64,000 bases of DNA from Panulirus ornatus (Eukaryota > Arthropoda > Malacostraca > Decapoda > Palinuridae), in contig NC_092235.1 in NCBI RefSeq assembly GCF_036320965.1, forward strand, positions 9,962,651 through 10,026,650. Direction: 5' to 3'. Numbering within the stretch: the stretch's first letter is position 1; the number at the start of each line of letters is the position of its first letter. Made by a program: the position numbers and the translations under genes. Positions 9,601-20,159 of the stretch are shown one piece after another. The notes under the pieces are model-generated. The model saw nothing but the letters and a program-made list of their open reading frames with translations. It was not told the DNA's origin and ran no database searches.

Positions 9601-10349
9601 CCTCTGGACTGATGCTTAACAAGTGGATTCATGTGACGCAATTTCAGAATATTACAACTCAGGATTTATCAAAGACAGAGGAGCCATTATAACTGTCATC
9701 TTGCTAATTATCATTTTGGGCTGTGCATTCTAGTCATTGATATGCAAGCTTCCACTTTAAACAAAAAATTTAACTTTACTGAAATGATTAATATATACAG
9801 TTACAGTTGAGTACGGATACCTTGGGAAGTCTCTTCACAACTGTTTACCACATTACACTGATAACTTGTGAACTAATAACAAGTAGCTAGGATACAGACA
9901 ATCAAACTATGGATGTAGTGAATACTTATACCCTTCTAACACTTATCACACAAAGCTCCTCAGATGCAATGGCAGACTTATGTTTGCAGTGCCCAACACA
10001 CTAACAGCAGATAAAACAACAGAATTATGGAAGTGCTCTTGCATGCTCATCCTTTAAGAATCCCACCATCACAAAAGATAGTACAATCCAAGAATCTAAT
10101 GACATGATGGTATCACTGGCATCTAGCAAGGCTAGCAATAAGGGAGTCATGACATAACCCCTCTGGTGGGCATACAAGCAATGGTAAGCTGCAAAATAAT
10201 ATAAACAACACACTAAGATTCTTTACCCTAGGATGCTGTTAGGAACAGACAGTTCTTGCAAAACAAATGAAATTAAGTGTCCATAACTAAAGGGCCATTC
10301 CCGGTTTGGTGAGACGTGACATCATTGACATGTTTGAAAACATACTACT
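9601..10349. other. Stretch without a recognisable gene or repeat
   Basis: AT-rich sequence with short frames only. I see no domain, tandem structure or splice-site pair that stands out. Confidence 0.4.
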
Positions 10350-11419
10350 GGTTGAGTGTCCCTTATCTGAAATGCCTGGGACCAGAAGTGTTTCGGATGG
10401 TATGAAACAAATGAGTTAGAGTTGAGACATATCTTTTCAATCATCCAACAGTCTTTCTCAGGAGATATTGATTCCAGCATTTGGCAGAACTGTGGTCCCC
10501 AGCAAGTGATGGTCACCCGGTTGGACATCTTGACGTATTGCCCTCTGATAGGATCGCTTGTCCTGCTGCATCTACCCATTCACAGTGATCTCTGCCGCCT
10601 GGCCCGACCAACAGATGAACCCAGACCTTGTGTTAACACTGTTCTTAATCCCTTCCTCTAGATAAGTTCTCACACTATCACTAAATGGTCAATGCCAAGG
10701 CAACTACAGGCAAGCGAAAAACCATTTGGTGATAGTAAAAGAGCTTACCTAGAGGAAGGGATTAAGAACAATGTTAACACAAGTGTTGCGTTCATCTCCT
10801 GGTCACGTCAGGCAGTGGAGATCGCTGTGAACAAGTGGAAGCAGCAGGACAAGTGATCCAATCAGAGAGCAACATGTCAAGGCGTCCAACCAGGTGACCA
10901 TCACTTGCTGGGGAATATGATCCTGCCGAATGCTAGAATCAGTACTTCCTGAGGAAGACTGGTGGATGGTCAAAATGTTGAGGTATGTTTCATATACAAC
11001 TTATAAACACAGTCAGAAGGTAAGGTGTAAAACATTTTTAATAATTTTGTACATGGAACAATGTTCATGTAACACTGAAGCATCAGAAAGCTAAGGTGCC
11101 ACAAGATCAGCCGCCCACATGGACAATCTGTGGTTGTTTGGCATCACCTTCATTCCTGACTCTAAATTCATATGCTACTGATAAGCAATCATTTTCTTAC
11201 ACTTAGTCACACAGAGCAGAGAATAAAAAAAACACAGGAATGCACATAGGTCTGGTGGTGACGATGGTTTGTAACAAACTGGCACTAACAGAGCATCAGA
11301 GCCCAGCATGGGTAAGTGAGGTCAGGTGTGGACCTTTCCACTTGTAACGTCATGTCACTACTCAAAATGTTTCAGATTTTAGAGTATTTCGGATTTTTGG
11401 ATTAGGGATGCTCAACCTG
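10350..11419 (+). mobile_element. Tigger/pogo-type non-autonomous DNA transposon with terminal inverted repeats
   Basis: The left end reads CTGGTTGAGTGTCCCTTATC and the right end, as reverse complement, CAGGTTGAGCATCCCTAATC; TA flanks both sides, as expected for Tc1/mariner/pogo insertions. The ends and sub-terminal words (GGGACCAGAAGTGTTTCGGA; TTTAATAATTTTGTACATG; CCACATGGACAATCTGTGG) match my recollection of Tigger-type elements in other animals. No transposase frame is present, so the copy is non-autonomous. A large hairpin (10,427-10,985) occupies the left third and looks like a later insertion. Confidence 0.8.
10427..10985. repeat. Imperfect palindrome, arms about 265 bp, 31-bp loop
   Basis: The left arm (10,427-10,689) is the diverged reverse complement of the right arm (10,721-10,985). 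Landmarks are CATCCAACAGTCTTTCTCAG against CTGAGGAAGACTGGTGGATG, CCCCAGCAAGTGATGGTCAC against GTGACCATCACTTGCTGGGG, TTAATCCCTTCCTCTAG against CTAGAGGAAGGGATTAA, and ACTAAATGGT against ACCATTTGGT. The Tigger sequence resumes after the right arm at TGTTTCATATACAACTT. Each arm contains a CTGAGRA...GTC/GTT...AAAA arrangement reminiscent of a degenerate hammerhead core. Confidence 0.8.
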
Positions 11420-11796
11420 TAATACAAGTTTTGTTTTATCTGCCTGAAGGCAATGTAAACTCTCAATAATTCTTATACAACGATACAGCCCCAAGAACTG
11501 AATACAAAATAACTTCATGTGGCTCCTAATCTAGTTATTTTGGGAGCTGTCATCATTTCATTCATAAAACTTTTCGCAGTTCCAGAGGTACGTTTTACCT
11601 AGCCTTTTAGCTTAACCCTTCCAACCAAATGCAGTTGACTCTTAATTGTTAAAATATCAACAAACATTGCTTTTATTTCTCTTGAGCAATGTGTGAGTTC
11701 TTACCCATTATTCACTTTCTCTAACAACATGCTGCCTATTCAAACTGCAAGGATTCCCATGTAGAACAGACATTAACAGTCTTTCCATTTGATCAC
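11420..11796. other. Stretch without a recognisable gene
   Basis: AT-rich sequence downstream, on the minus strand, of the candidate exon at 11,797-11,953. I see no further exon-like frame with good splice sites here. Confidence 0.35.
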
Positions 11797-11953
11797 CTGC
11801 AGTTAAAGCATTGCAGGAATTTGTCCTGGAAGTCAGGACCACCAGATATCTCATCTCCAAAACCAATCTCCTGTACTCCACTACTGCCAAAACTTATTTC
11901 CTTTCCTAATATTTTCATTACTTCTGAAACTTCTGGGACAGGTTTGCCGATAA
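11797..11953 (-). CDS. Candidate internal coding exon of an unidentified gene
   Basis: On the minus strand a pyrimidine-rich tract ending TTTCTTGCTTGCAG precedes an uninterrupted 157-bp frame, which ends at TGCAG|GTGATC, a good donor. The peptide starts IGKPVPEVSEVMKILGKE, is rich in Gly, Ser and acidic residues in the middle, and ends GPDFQDKFLQCFNC. Intron phases would be 1 upstream and 2 downstream. No domain is recognised. In favour of a real exon are both splice sites, amino-acid composition unlike the surrounding AT-rich noise, and the lack of match to any repeat in the window. The frame could still be chance. Confidence 0.4.
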
Positions 11954-12984
11954 CTGCAAGCAAGAAAGGATTTCATTTTTCTTAAGATCAAAATCATCAG
12001 TCACCTTAATCATGAATATCCTGAAAGTTTGGACACAAACTGAAAAACAAGGCTCTACATTCTAAAAATTGTGTTACAGGCTAGGAAGGTCTGAATTATA
12101 GGTTTCATTTTAGAAGCCTTAAAAATTTCTCTCTCAAAGTGATGGATAACATTTAAACATCTTTTAAAAAAAATTTGCCTGACTGATACACTTATTAGAT
12201 ATAAGGGTTTACAATGATCTGTTTTGTCAAAACTAATAATATTAGACTCTGTGGTAACACCTTGTAACCAAAAAATTTTGCAACTGAAAGATCTCCTTGA
12301 GGCCAGTTTTAAACATACCTTCAAAACAATCTTAAATAAATCCTTATTGCACTGGGGTTGTCTCTTAGGTCTCCATTACTATCTGAGACTTCAGATGAGA
12401 AGAATGTCTAACCTGATTTTTGCTAAACATCTGAAAACCAAGAGACTTCCTTCTACCTCTAAATTACGGGTTGTGAGGGGATTTAACGAAATTACTTTTG
12501 TTCTAAGTATCCTATAACCAACAAAAACTTTCTTCTGCCTCAAAGGCACTGGTTGGGAGTGCATTCAACAAAGTTACCTTCTCTTCATCCTTGAAAAGAA
12601 GTTTCTTTGCTCATGCCTCTAAGACCTGGCTATGTTTCATCCAAAAAAATCTACTTCTGTCTCTTTCCTTTCCTACGGGTGGCTTAAATCATGCATAAAA
12701 CAAAATTTTTAACATATGATTGATAAGTTTCTGATAGAAAAATTCAAGTTCTTACAGAGAAATAGTGTTCTCTTCAGACACTGAATTAAGTTGTACAGTA
12801 TTGTAAGTCTTAAAAAAATTATGAGTTTCCTATCATCCATAAACTCATCCATTATCATATCCTAAAAACTCTAAAAAGGTGGACTCCATCAACATTTTCA
12901 TTTGCATATTATGCTGATATGATGTCAATGCCCTCTTTCCTAAGGTCAATCTGACTACAAGAAAGCAGAATTTTTTTTTCAGAT
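11954..12984. other. Stretch without a recognisable gene
   Basis: AT-rich, presumably intronic if the neighbouring exon is real. Frames at 12,055-12,324 (-) and 12,224-12,517 (+) overlap each other and show no family resemblance, so I do not call them. No tandem repeat or known element is seen. Confidence 0.35.
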
Positions 12985-13050
12985 TATATACTTAATCACT
13001 GTTTCCCACGTCAAAGGTTAGTGCCAGGAAACAGACGAGAAATCAACCAT
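12985..13050 (-). mobile_element. Eroded family A 3' tail fragment
   Basis: CTGTTTCCCACGTCAAAGG followed by TTAGTGCCAGGAAACAGACG resembles the reverse complement of the family A tail (CTGTCTCCCGCGTTAGCGAGG, GTAGCGCAAGGAAACAGACG). Only about 65 bp remain, lying immediately left of a younger family A copy in the same orientation. Confidence 0.5.
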
Positions 13051-13059
13051 CCACTCATA

Positions 13060-15702
13060 TAACTATATTTTTCCATTGTACTTTGTCGCTGTCTCCTGTG
13101 TTACGAGGAAGCGCAAGGAAAAAATCAAAATAAATGGCCAAACCACCCACATACACATGTATATACATACATGTCCACATACATATACACACCTATACAT
13201 TTCAACATTTACATATATACATACACATACATATACATATATAGACACGTACTCATTCAAACTTGTTGCATTTATTCATTCCTGTTGCCACACTGCCAAA
13301 CATGAAATGACAACCCCTTCCCCCGCATGCAAGCTAGGTACCGCTAGGAAAAGACAACAAAGGCCACATTCATTCATACTCAGTCTCTACCTGTCATGTA
13401 TAATGCACTGAAACCACAGCTCCCTTTCCACATCTAGGCCCCACAAAACTTACCATGGTTTACCCAAGACGTTTCACATGGCCTGGTTCAATCCATCAAC
13501 AGTACATTGATCCCGGTATACCACATCGTTCCAATTCACTCTCCTGCAATTCACCCTCCTGCATATTCAAGCCCTGATCGCTCAAAATCTTTTTCATTCC
13601 ATCTTTCCACCTCCAATTTGGTCTCCCACTTCTCCTTGTTCCCTCCACCTAAGATACATATATCCTCCTTGTCAATCTTTCATCACTCATTCTCTCCATG
13701 CGACCAAACCATTTCAAAACACCCTCTTCTGCTCTCTTAACCACACTCTTATTACCACATATCTCTTACCCTTTCATTACTTACTCGATCAAACCACCTC
13801 ACACCACATATTATCCTCAAACATCTCCTTTCAAACACATCCACCCTTCTCCGCACAACTCCATCTATAGCCTACGTTTTGCAACCATATAACGTTGCTG
13901 GAACCACTATTCCTTCAAACATACCCATTTTTGCTTTCCGAGATAATGTTCTCACCTTCCACACATTTTCCAACGCTCCCAGAACTTTCACCCCCTCCCC
14001 CACCCTGTGACTCACTTCCGCTTCTATGGTTCCATCCGCTGCCAAATCCACTCCCAGATATCCAAAACACTTCATTTCCTCCAGTTTTTCTCCATTAGAA
14101 CTTACCTCCAAATGACTTGTTCCTCAACCCTACTGTACCCAATAACCTTGCTCATATTCACATTTACTCTCAGTTTTCTTCTTTCACACACTTTACCAAA
14201 CTTAGCCATTAGCTTCTGCAGTCTCTCACATGAATCAGCCACCAGCGCTGTATCATCAGCAAACAACAACTGACTCACTTCCCAAGCCCTCTCATCCACA
14301 ACAGACTGCATCCTTGCCCCTCTCTCCAAAACTCTTGCATTCACCTCCCTAACAATCCCATCCATAAACAAATTAAACAACCATGGAGACATCACGCACC
14401 CCTGTCGCAAACCTACGTTCACTGAGAACCAATCACTTTCCTCTTCTCATTCGTACACTTGTCTTATATCCTCGATAAAAACTTTTCACTGCTTCTAGCA
14501 ACTTGCCTCCCACACCATATATTCTTAATACCTTCCACAGAGCATCTCTATCAGCTCTATCATATGCCTTCTCCAGATCTATTAATGCTCCATACAAATC
14601 CATTTGCTTTTCTAAGTATTTCTCATCACATACATTCTTCAAAGCAAACACCTGATCCACACATCCTCTACCACTTCTGAAACCACACTGCTCTTCCCCA
14701 ATCTGATGTTCTATTTCTATACATGCCTTCACCCTCTCAATCAATACCTTTCCACATAATTTCCCTGGAATACTCAACAAACTTATACCTCTGTAATTTG
14801 AGCACTCACCTTTATCCCCTTTGCCTTTGTACAATAGCACTAGGCATGCATTCTGCCAATCCTCAGGCACCTCACCATGAGTCATACATACATTAAATAT
14901 CCTTACCAACCAGTCAACAACAGAGTCACCCCCTTTTTTAATAAATTCCACTGCAATACCATCCAAACCTCCTGCCATTCCAGCTTTCATCTTCCACAAA
15001 GCTTTTACCACCTCTTCTCTGTTTACCAAATCATTCTCGCCAACCCTCTCACTTCGCACACCAGCTCGAACTAAAAACCCTATATCTGCCACTATCATCT
15101 AACACATTCAACAAACATTCAAAATACTTACTCCTTCTCCTTCTCACATCTCCACTACTTGTTGTCACCTCCCTATTATCCCCCTTCACCGAAGTTCCCA
15201 TTTGTTCCCTTGTCTTACGCACTTTATTTATCTCCTTCCAAAACATCTTTTTATTCCCCCTAAAATCTAATGATACTCTCTCACCCCAACTCTCATTTGC
15301 CCTCTTTTTCACCTCTTGCACCATTCTCTTGACCTCCTGCCTCTTTCTTTTATACATCTCCCAGTCATTTGCACCACTTCCCTGCAAAACTCATCCAAAT
15401 GCCTCTCTCTTCTCTTTCACTAATAATCTTACTTCTTCATCCCACCACTCACTACCCTTTCTAATCTGCCCACATCCTATGCTTCTCATGCCAAAAGCAT
15501 CTTTTGCACAAGCCATCACTGCTTCCCTAAATACATCCCATTCTTCCTCCACTCCCCTTACGTCCTTTGCTCTCACCTTTTTCCAATCTGCACTCAGTCT
15601 CTCCTGGCACTTCCTCACACAAGTCTCCTTCCCAAGCTCACTTACTCTCACCACTCTCTTCACCCCAACATTCTCTCTTCTTTTCTGAAAACCTCTACAA
15701 AT
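13060..15702 (-). mobile_element. Family A LINE, 5'-truncated in the endonuclease
   Basis: The 3' tail is at about 13,066 and the 5' truncation at 15,702, inside the codons for KICRGFQKRRENVGV. On the minus strand from right to left: the post-endonuclease linker (15,702-15,391 and 15,387-15,049), the RT fingers and palm (15,098-14,433; GLDGIAVEFIKKGGD, NYRGISLLSIPGKL, GFRSGRGCVDQVFALKN, ALIDLEKAYDRADRDAL), then GLRQGCVMSPWLFNLFMDG and QLLFADDTALVADS (14,422-14,102), and the C-terminal block. At least four frameshifts break the ORF; the region 13,500-13,870 is the most damaged. Its 5' flank was the target of the twin-primed copy at 15,714. Confidence 0.9.
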
Positions 15703-15713
15703 CATATAAATAT
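15703..15713 (+). repeat. Left target-site duplication of the twin-primed LINE
   Basis: CATATAAATAT occurs here and again at 17,840-17,850, exactly flanking the inverted family A insertion. Confidence 0.75.
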
Positions 15714-17839
15714 TTTTCCTTTTTTTGTCGCTGTCTCCCACGTTTGTGAGGTAGCGCAAGGAAACAGACAAAAGAAATGGCCCAACCCACTCCCATACAC
15801 ATGTATATACATACGTCCACACACGCAAATATACATACCTACACAGCTTTCCATGGTTTACCCCAGACGCTTCACATGCCCTGATTCAATCCACTGACAG
15901 CACGTCAACCCCGGTATACCACATCGATCCAATTCACTCTATTCCTTGCACGCCTTTCACCCTCCTGCATGTTCAGGCCCCGATCACACAAAATCTTTTT
16001 CACTCCATCTTTCCACCTCCAATTTATTCTCCCACTTCTCCTCGTTCCCTCCACCTCCAACACATATATCCTTTTGGTCAATCTTTCCTCACTCATTCTC
16101 TCCATGTGCCCAAACCACTTCAAAACACCCTCTTCTGCTCTCTCAACCACGCTCTTTTTATTTCCACACATCTCTCTCACCCTTATGTTACTTACTCGAT
16201 CAAACCACCTCACACCACACATTGTCCTCAAACATCTCATTTCCAGCACATCCATCCTCCTGCGCACAACTCTATCCATAGCCCACGCCTTGCAACCATA
16301 CAACATTGTTGGAACCACTATTCCTTCAAACATACCCATTTTTGCTTTCCGAGATACTGTTCTCGACTTCCACACATTCTTCAAGGCTCCCAGAATTTTC
16401 GCCCCCTCCCCCACCCTATGATCCACTTCCGCTTCCATGGTTCCATCCGCTGCCAGATCCACACCCAGATATCTAAAACACTTTACTTCCTCCAGTTTTT
16501 CTCCATTCAAACTTACCTCCCAATTGACATGACCCCCAACCGTACTGTACCTAATAACCTTGCTCTTATTCACATTTACTCTTAACTTTCTTCTTTCACA
16601 CACTTTACCAAACTCAGTCACCAGCTTCTGCAGTTTTTCACATGAATCAGCCACCAGCGCTGTATCATCAGCGAACAACAACTGACTCACTTCCCAAGCT
16701 CTCTCATCCACAACAGACTTCATACTCGCCCCTCTTTCCAAAACTCTTGCATTCACCTCCCTAACAACCCCATCCATAAACAAATTAAACAACCATGGAG
16801 ACATCACACACCCCTGCCGCAAACCTACATTCACTGAGAACCAATCACTTTCCTCTCTACCTACACGTACACATGCCTTACATCCTCGATAAAAACTTTT
16901 CACCGCTTCTAACAACTTGCCTCCCACACCATACATTCTTAATACCTTCCACAGAGCATCTCTATCAACTCTGGATGTTTTGGCTCTGAGTGAAACGAAG
17001 CTCAAGGGTAAAGGGGAAGAGTGGTTTGGGAATGTCTTGGGAGTAAAGTCAGGGGTTAGTGAGAGGACAAGAGCAAGGGAAGGAGTAGCAGTACTCCTGA
17101 TACAGGAGTTGTGGGAGTATGTGATAGAATGTAAGAAAGTAAATTCTCGATTAATATGGGTAAAACTGAAAGTTGATGGAGAGAGATGGGTGATTATTGG
17201 TGCATATGCACCTGGGCATGAGAAGAAAGATCATGAGAGGCAAGTGTTTTGGGAGCAGCTGAATGAGTGTGTTAGTGGTTTTGATGCACGAGACTGGGTT
17301 ATAGTGATGGGTGATTTGAATGCAAAGGTGAGTAATGTGGCAGTTGAGGGAATACTTGGTATACATGGGGTGTTCAGTGTTGTAAATGGAAATGGTGAAG
17401 AGCTTGTAGATTTATGTGCTGAAAAAGGACTGGTGATTGGGAATACCTGGTTTAAAAAGCGAGATATACATAAGTATACGTATGTAAGTAGGAGAGATGG
17501 CCAGAGAGCGTTATTGGATTACATGTTAATTGACAGGCGCATGAAAGAGAGACTTTTGGATGTTAATGTGCTGAGAGGTGCAACTGGAGGGATGTCTGAT
17601 CATTATCTTGTGGAGGCTGAGGTGAAGATTTGTATGGGTTTTCAGAAAAGAAGAGTGAATGTTGGGGTGAAGAGGGTGGTGAGAGTAAGTGAGCTTGGGA
17701 AGGAGACTTGTGTGAGGAAGTACCAGGAGAGACTGAGTGCAGAATGGAAAAAGGTGAGAACAATGGAAGTAAGGGGAGTGGGGGAGGAATGGGATGTATT
17801 TAGGGAATCAGTGATGGATTGCGCAAAAGATGCTTGTGG
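15714..17839 (-). mobile_element. Twin-primed (5'-inverted) family A LINE insertion
   Basis: The 3' half of the element (3' UTR, C-terminal block and RT back to VDRDALWK) lies on the minus strand at 15,714-16,972. It is joined at 16,973 to the endonuclease half in plus orientation (16,973-17,839, from LDVLALSETKLKGK to the linker CAKDACG). An inverted 5' segment abutting the 5' end of the 3' segment is the signature of twin priming. About 1 kb of linker and RT between the two segments is missing. The identical 11-bp repeats at both outer ends support a single insertion event. The 3' UTR carries the 260-bp deletion of one subfamily. Confidence 0.85.
15905..16972 (-). pseudogene. Family A RT C-terminal half, open frame
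   Basis: The frame is uninterrupted from the inversion point to a stop after VVYRG. It encodes GLRQGCVMSPWLFNLFMDGV, QLLFADDTALVADSCEKLQ (catalytic FADD kept), NVNKSKVIRYSTVGG, FRYLGVDLAADGTMEAEVDH, LRTMCGVRWFDRVSN, KWFGHMERMSEERLTKR and NWRWKDGVKKIL. The last 13-14 residues seen in other copies (RRAVNGLNQGM end) are lost because CGA became TGA. There is no endonuclease in cis on this strand, so it cannot be functional alone. Confidence 0.8.
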
Positions 17840-17846
17840 CATATAA
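16973..17846 (+). pseudogene. Family A AP-endonuclease domain, open frame
   Basis: The frame encodes the endonuclease from LDVLALSETKL onwards: VIIGAYAPGHEKKDH, WVIVMGDLNAKVSNVAV, TYVSRRDGQRALLDYMLIDR and GGMSDHYLVEAEV. These are the catalytic E, GDLN, lDYxLiD and SDH motifs of AP-type LINE endonucleases, which nick the target to prime reverse transcription. The N-terminal LNVCGCN segment is missing because the inverted segment starts just after it. The methionine at 16,917 belongs to the antisense RT half and is not a real start. Confidence 0.85.
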
Positions 17847-17850
17847 ATAT
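17840..17850 (+). repeat. Right target-site duplication of the twin-primed LINE
   Basis: CATATAAATAT, identical to 15,703-15,713. The first three bases also match the LINE end, so the true duplication may be 8 to 11 bp. Confidence 0.75.
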
Positions 17851-17889
17851 ACATATATATAAATGCCTATACACGCACATATACATATT

Positions 17890-18388
17890 TATTTATTCAT
17901 TTATTATACTCTGTCGCTGTCTCCTGCGTTAGCGAGGTAGCGCAAGGAAACAGACAAAAGAATGGTCCAACCCACCCATATATACATGTATATACATACA
18001 CGTCCACACACGCACAATACATACCTATACATCTCAATGTATACATATATATACACACAGACATATACATATATAAACATGTACATAATTCATACTGTCT
18101 GCCCTTATTCATTCGCCATCCCGCAACACATGAAATGACAACCCCCTCCCCCCACATGTGCGCAAGGTAGCGCTAGGAAAAGACAACAAAGGCTACATTA
18201 ATTCACACTCAAGTCTCTAGCTGTCATGTATAATGCACCGAAACCACAGCTCCCTTTCCACATCCAGGCCCCACAGAACTTTCCATGGTTTACCCCAGAC
18301 GCTTCACATGCCCTGGTTCAATCCATTGACAGCACGTCGACACCAGTATACCACCAGTATACCAATTCACTCTATTTCTTGCATGTCT
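17890..18388 (-). mobile_element. Family A LINE fragment, 3' UTR and last codons only
   Basis: This minus-strand copy starts with the tail (TCTGTCGCTGTCTCCTGCGT at about 17,911). It carries the full-length 3' UTR with the TACATA block and the second internal AGGTAGCGCTAGG motif (18,164), and ends in the last codons (reverse of RNRVNW) at 18,388. There it is cut by another copy whose tail begins at about 18,390. The duplicate is at 25,452-25,950. Confidence 0.85.
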
Positions 18389-18389
18389 T

Positions 18390-18512
18390 TTTTAATATTT
18401 GAACTCTGTTCCAGTGTTAGTGAGGAAGCGCCAAGAAACAAAGAAAGAAACATTCACTCACATACATGTACATATACATATATATACATATACGTATACA
18501 TATACATATATA
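18390..18512 (-). mobile_element. 3' end of a divergent family A copy, split by a later LINE (left part)
   Basis: CTGTTCCAGTGTTAGTGAGG and AAGCGCCAAGAAACAAAG are a diverged version of the family A tail in minus orientation. The TACATA block follows. The element continues at 20,160-20,534, on the other side of the insertion at 18,513-20,159, with a 17-bp target duplication at the two break points. Confidence 0.7.
18496..18512 (+). repeat. Left 17-bp target-site duplication
   Basis: ATACATATACATATATA is identical to 20,160-20,176. It lies in a low-complexity part of a LINE 3' UTR, so chance similarity is possible, but position and reading of the split element agree. Confidence 0.65.
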
Positions 18513-19663
18513 TTAAAAAAGGGGGTGACTGTATTGTTGACTGGTTGGTAAGGTTATTTAATGTATGTATGACTCATGGTGAGGTGCCTGAGGATTGGCG
18601 GAATGCGTGCATAGTGCCATTGTACAAAGGCAAAGGGGATAAGAGTGAGTGCTCAAATTACAGAAGTATAAGTTTGTTGAGTATTCCTGGTAAATTATAT
18701 GGGAGGGTACTGATTGAGAGGGTGAAGGCATGTACAGAGCATCAGATTGGGGAAGAGCAGTGTGGTTTCAGAAGTGGTAGAGGATGTGTGGATCAGGTGT
18801 TTGCTTTGAAGAATGTATGTGAGAAATACTTAGAAAAGCAAATGGATTTGTATGTAGCATTTATGGATCTGGAGAAGGCATATGATAGAGTTGATAGAGA
18901 TGCTCTGTGGAAGATATTAAGAATATATGGTGTGGGAGGAAAGTTGTTAGAAGCAGTGAAAAGTTTTTATCGAGGATGTAAGGCATGTGTACGTGTAGGA
19001 AGAGAGGAAAGTGATTGGTTCTCAGTGAATGTAGGTTTGCGGCAGGGGTGTGTGATGTCTCCATGGTTGTTTAATTTGTTTATGGATGGGGTTGTTAGGG
19101 AGGTAAATGCAAGAGTTTTGGAAAGAGGGGCAAGTATGAAGTCTGTTGGGGAGGAGAGAGCTTGGGAAGTGAGTCAGTTGTTGTTCGCTGATGATACAGT
19201 GCTGGTGGCTGATTCATGTGAGAAACTGCAGAAGCTGGCGACTGAGTTTGGTAAAGTGTGTGGAAGAAGAAAGTTAAGAGTAAATGTGAATAAGAGCAAG
19301 GTTATTAGGTACAGTAGGGTTGAGGGTCAAGTCAATTGGGAGGTGAGTTTGAATGGAGTAAAACTGGAGGAAGTGAAGTGTTTTAGATATCTGGGTGTGG
19401 ATCTGGCAGCGGATGGAACCATGGAAGCGGAAGTGGATCATAGGGTGGGGGAGGGGGCGAAAATTCTGGGGGCCTTGAAGAATGTGTGGAAGTCGAGAAC
19501 ATTATCTCGGAAAGCAAAAATGGGTATGTTTGAAGGAATAGTGGTTCCAACAATGTTGTATGGTTGCGAGGCGTGGGCTATGGATAGAGTTGTGCGCAGG
19601 AGGATGGATGTGCTGGAAATGAGATGTTTGAGGACAATGTGTGGTGTGAGGTGGTTTGAGTGA
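18513..19663 (+). pseudogene. Family A RT, long open frame
   Basis: About 380 codons cover the RT: NYRSISLLSIPGKLYGRVL, EEQCGFRSGRGCVDQVFALK, VAFMDLEKAYDRVDRDAL (motif A), GLRQGCVMSPWLFNLFMDGV (motif B), QLLFADDTVLVADS (motif C) and KSKVIRYSRVEG. The ATG at 18,233 lies in unrelated antisense sequence and is not a real start. There is no endonuclease in cis. The frame ends at the 4-bp deletion near 19,659. Confidence 0.8.
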
Positions 19664-20159
19664 GTAACGTAAGGGTAAGAGAGATGTGTGGAAATAAAAA
19701 GAGCGTGGTTAAGAGAGCAGAAGAGGGTGTTTTGAAGTGGTTTGGGCACATGGAGAGAATGAGTGAGGAAAGATTGACCAAGAGGATATATGTGTCGGAG
19801 GTGGAGGGAACGAGGAGAAGAGGGAGACCAAATTGGAGGTGGAAAGATGGAGTGAAAAAGATTTTGTGTGATCGGGGCCTGAACATGCAGGAGGATGAAA
19901 GGAGGGCAAGGAATAGAGTGAATTGGAGCGATGTGGTATACCGGGGTTGACGTGCTGTCAGTGGATTGAATCAAGGCATGTGAAGCGTCTGGGGTAAACC
20001 ATGGAAAGCTGTGTAGGTATGTATATTTGCGTGTGTGGATGTATGTATATACATGTGTATGGGGGGGGGGGTTGGGCCATTTCTTTCGTCTGTTTCCTTG
20101 CGCTACCTCGCAAACGCGGGAGACAGCGACAAAGTATAATAAAAAAAAAAAATAAACAC
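18513..20159 (+). mobile_element. Family A LINE, 5'-truncated at the RT N-terminus
   Basis: The copy begins at codons for KKGGDCIVDWLVRLFNVCM and runs through the RT, the C-terminal block, the short 3' UTR (the 260-bp-deleted form) and the tail GACAAAGTATAATAAAAAAA. The RT is open from 18,513 to 19,663 with FADDTVLVADS (V in place of A after the DDT). A 4-bp deletion near 19,659 then gives a stop (WFE), and the frame continues at 19,660-19,950 to VVYRG. It is inserted in the 3' UTR of another copy. The duplicate is at 26,075-27,725. Confidence 0.9.

Noticed and set aside
9320..9622. Minus-strand 100-codon frame
   Set aside because: Lies in dispersed repeat X, is not conserved in the other copies, and shows no domain.
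12055..12517. Overlapping frames of 89 (-) and 97 (+) codons
   Set aside because: They overlap on opposite strands, have AT-driven composition, and match no family or splice pattern.
18233..18512. N-terminal extension of the 476-codon frame (MHRNHSSLSTSRPHRTF...)
   Set aside because: This part translates antisense 3' UTR of a different LINE and a TACATA run; the protein-like part begins only at 18,513.
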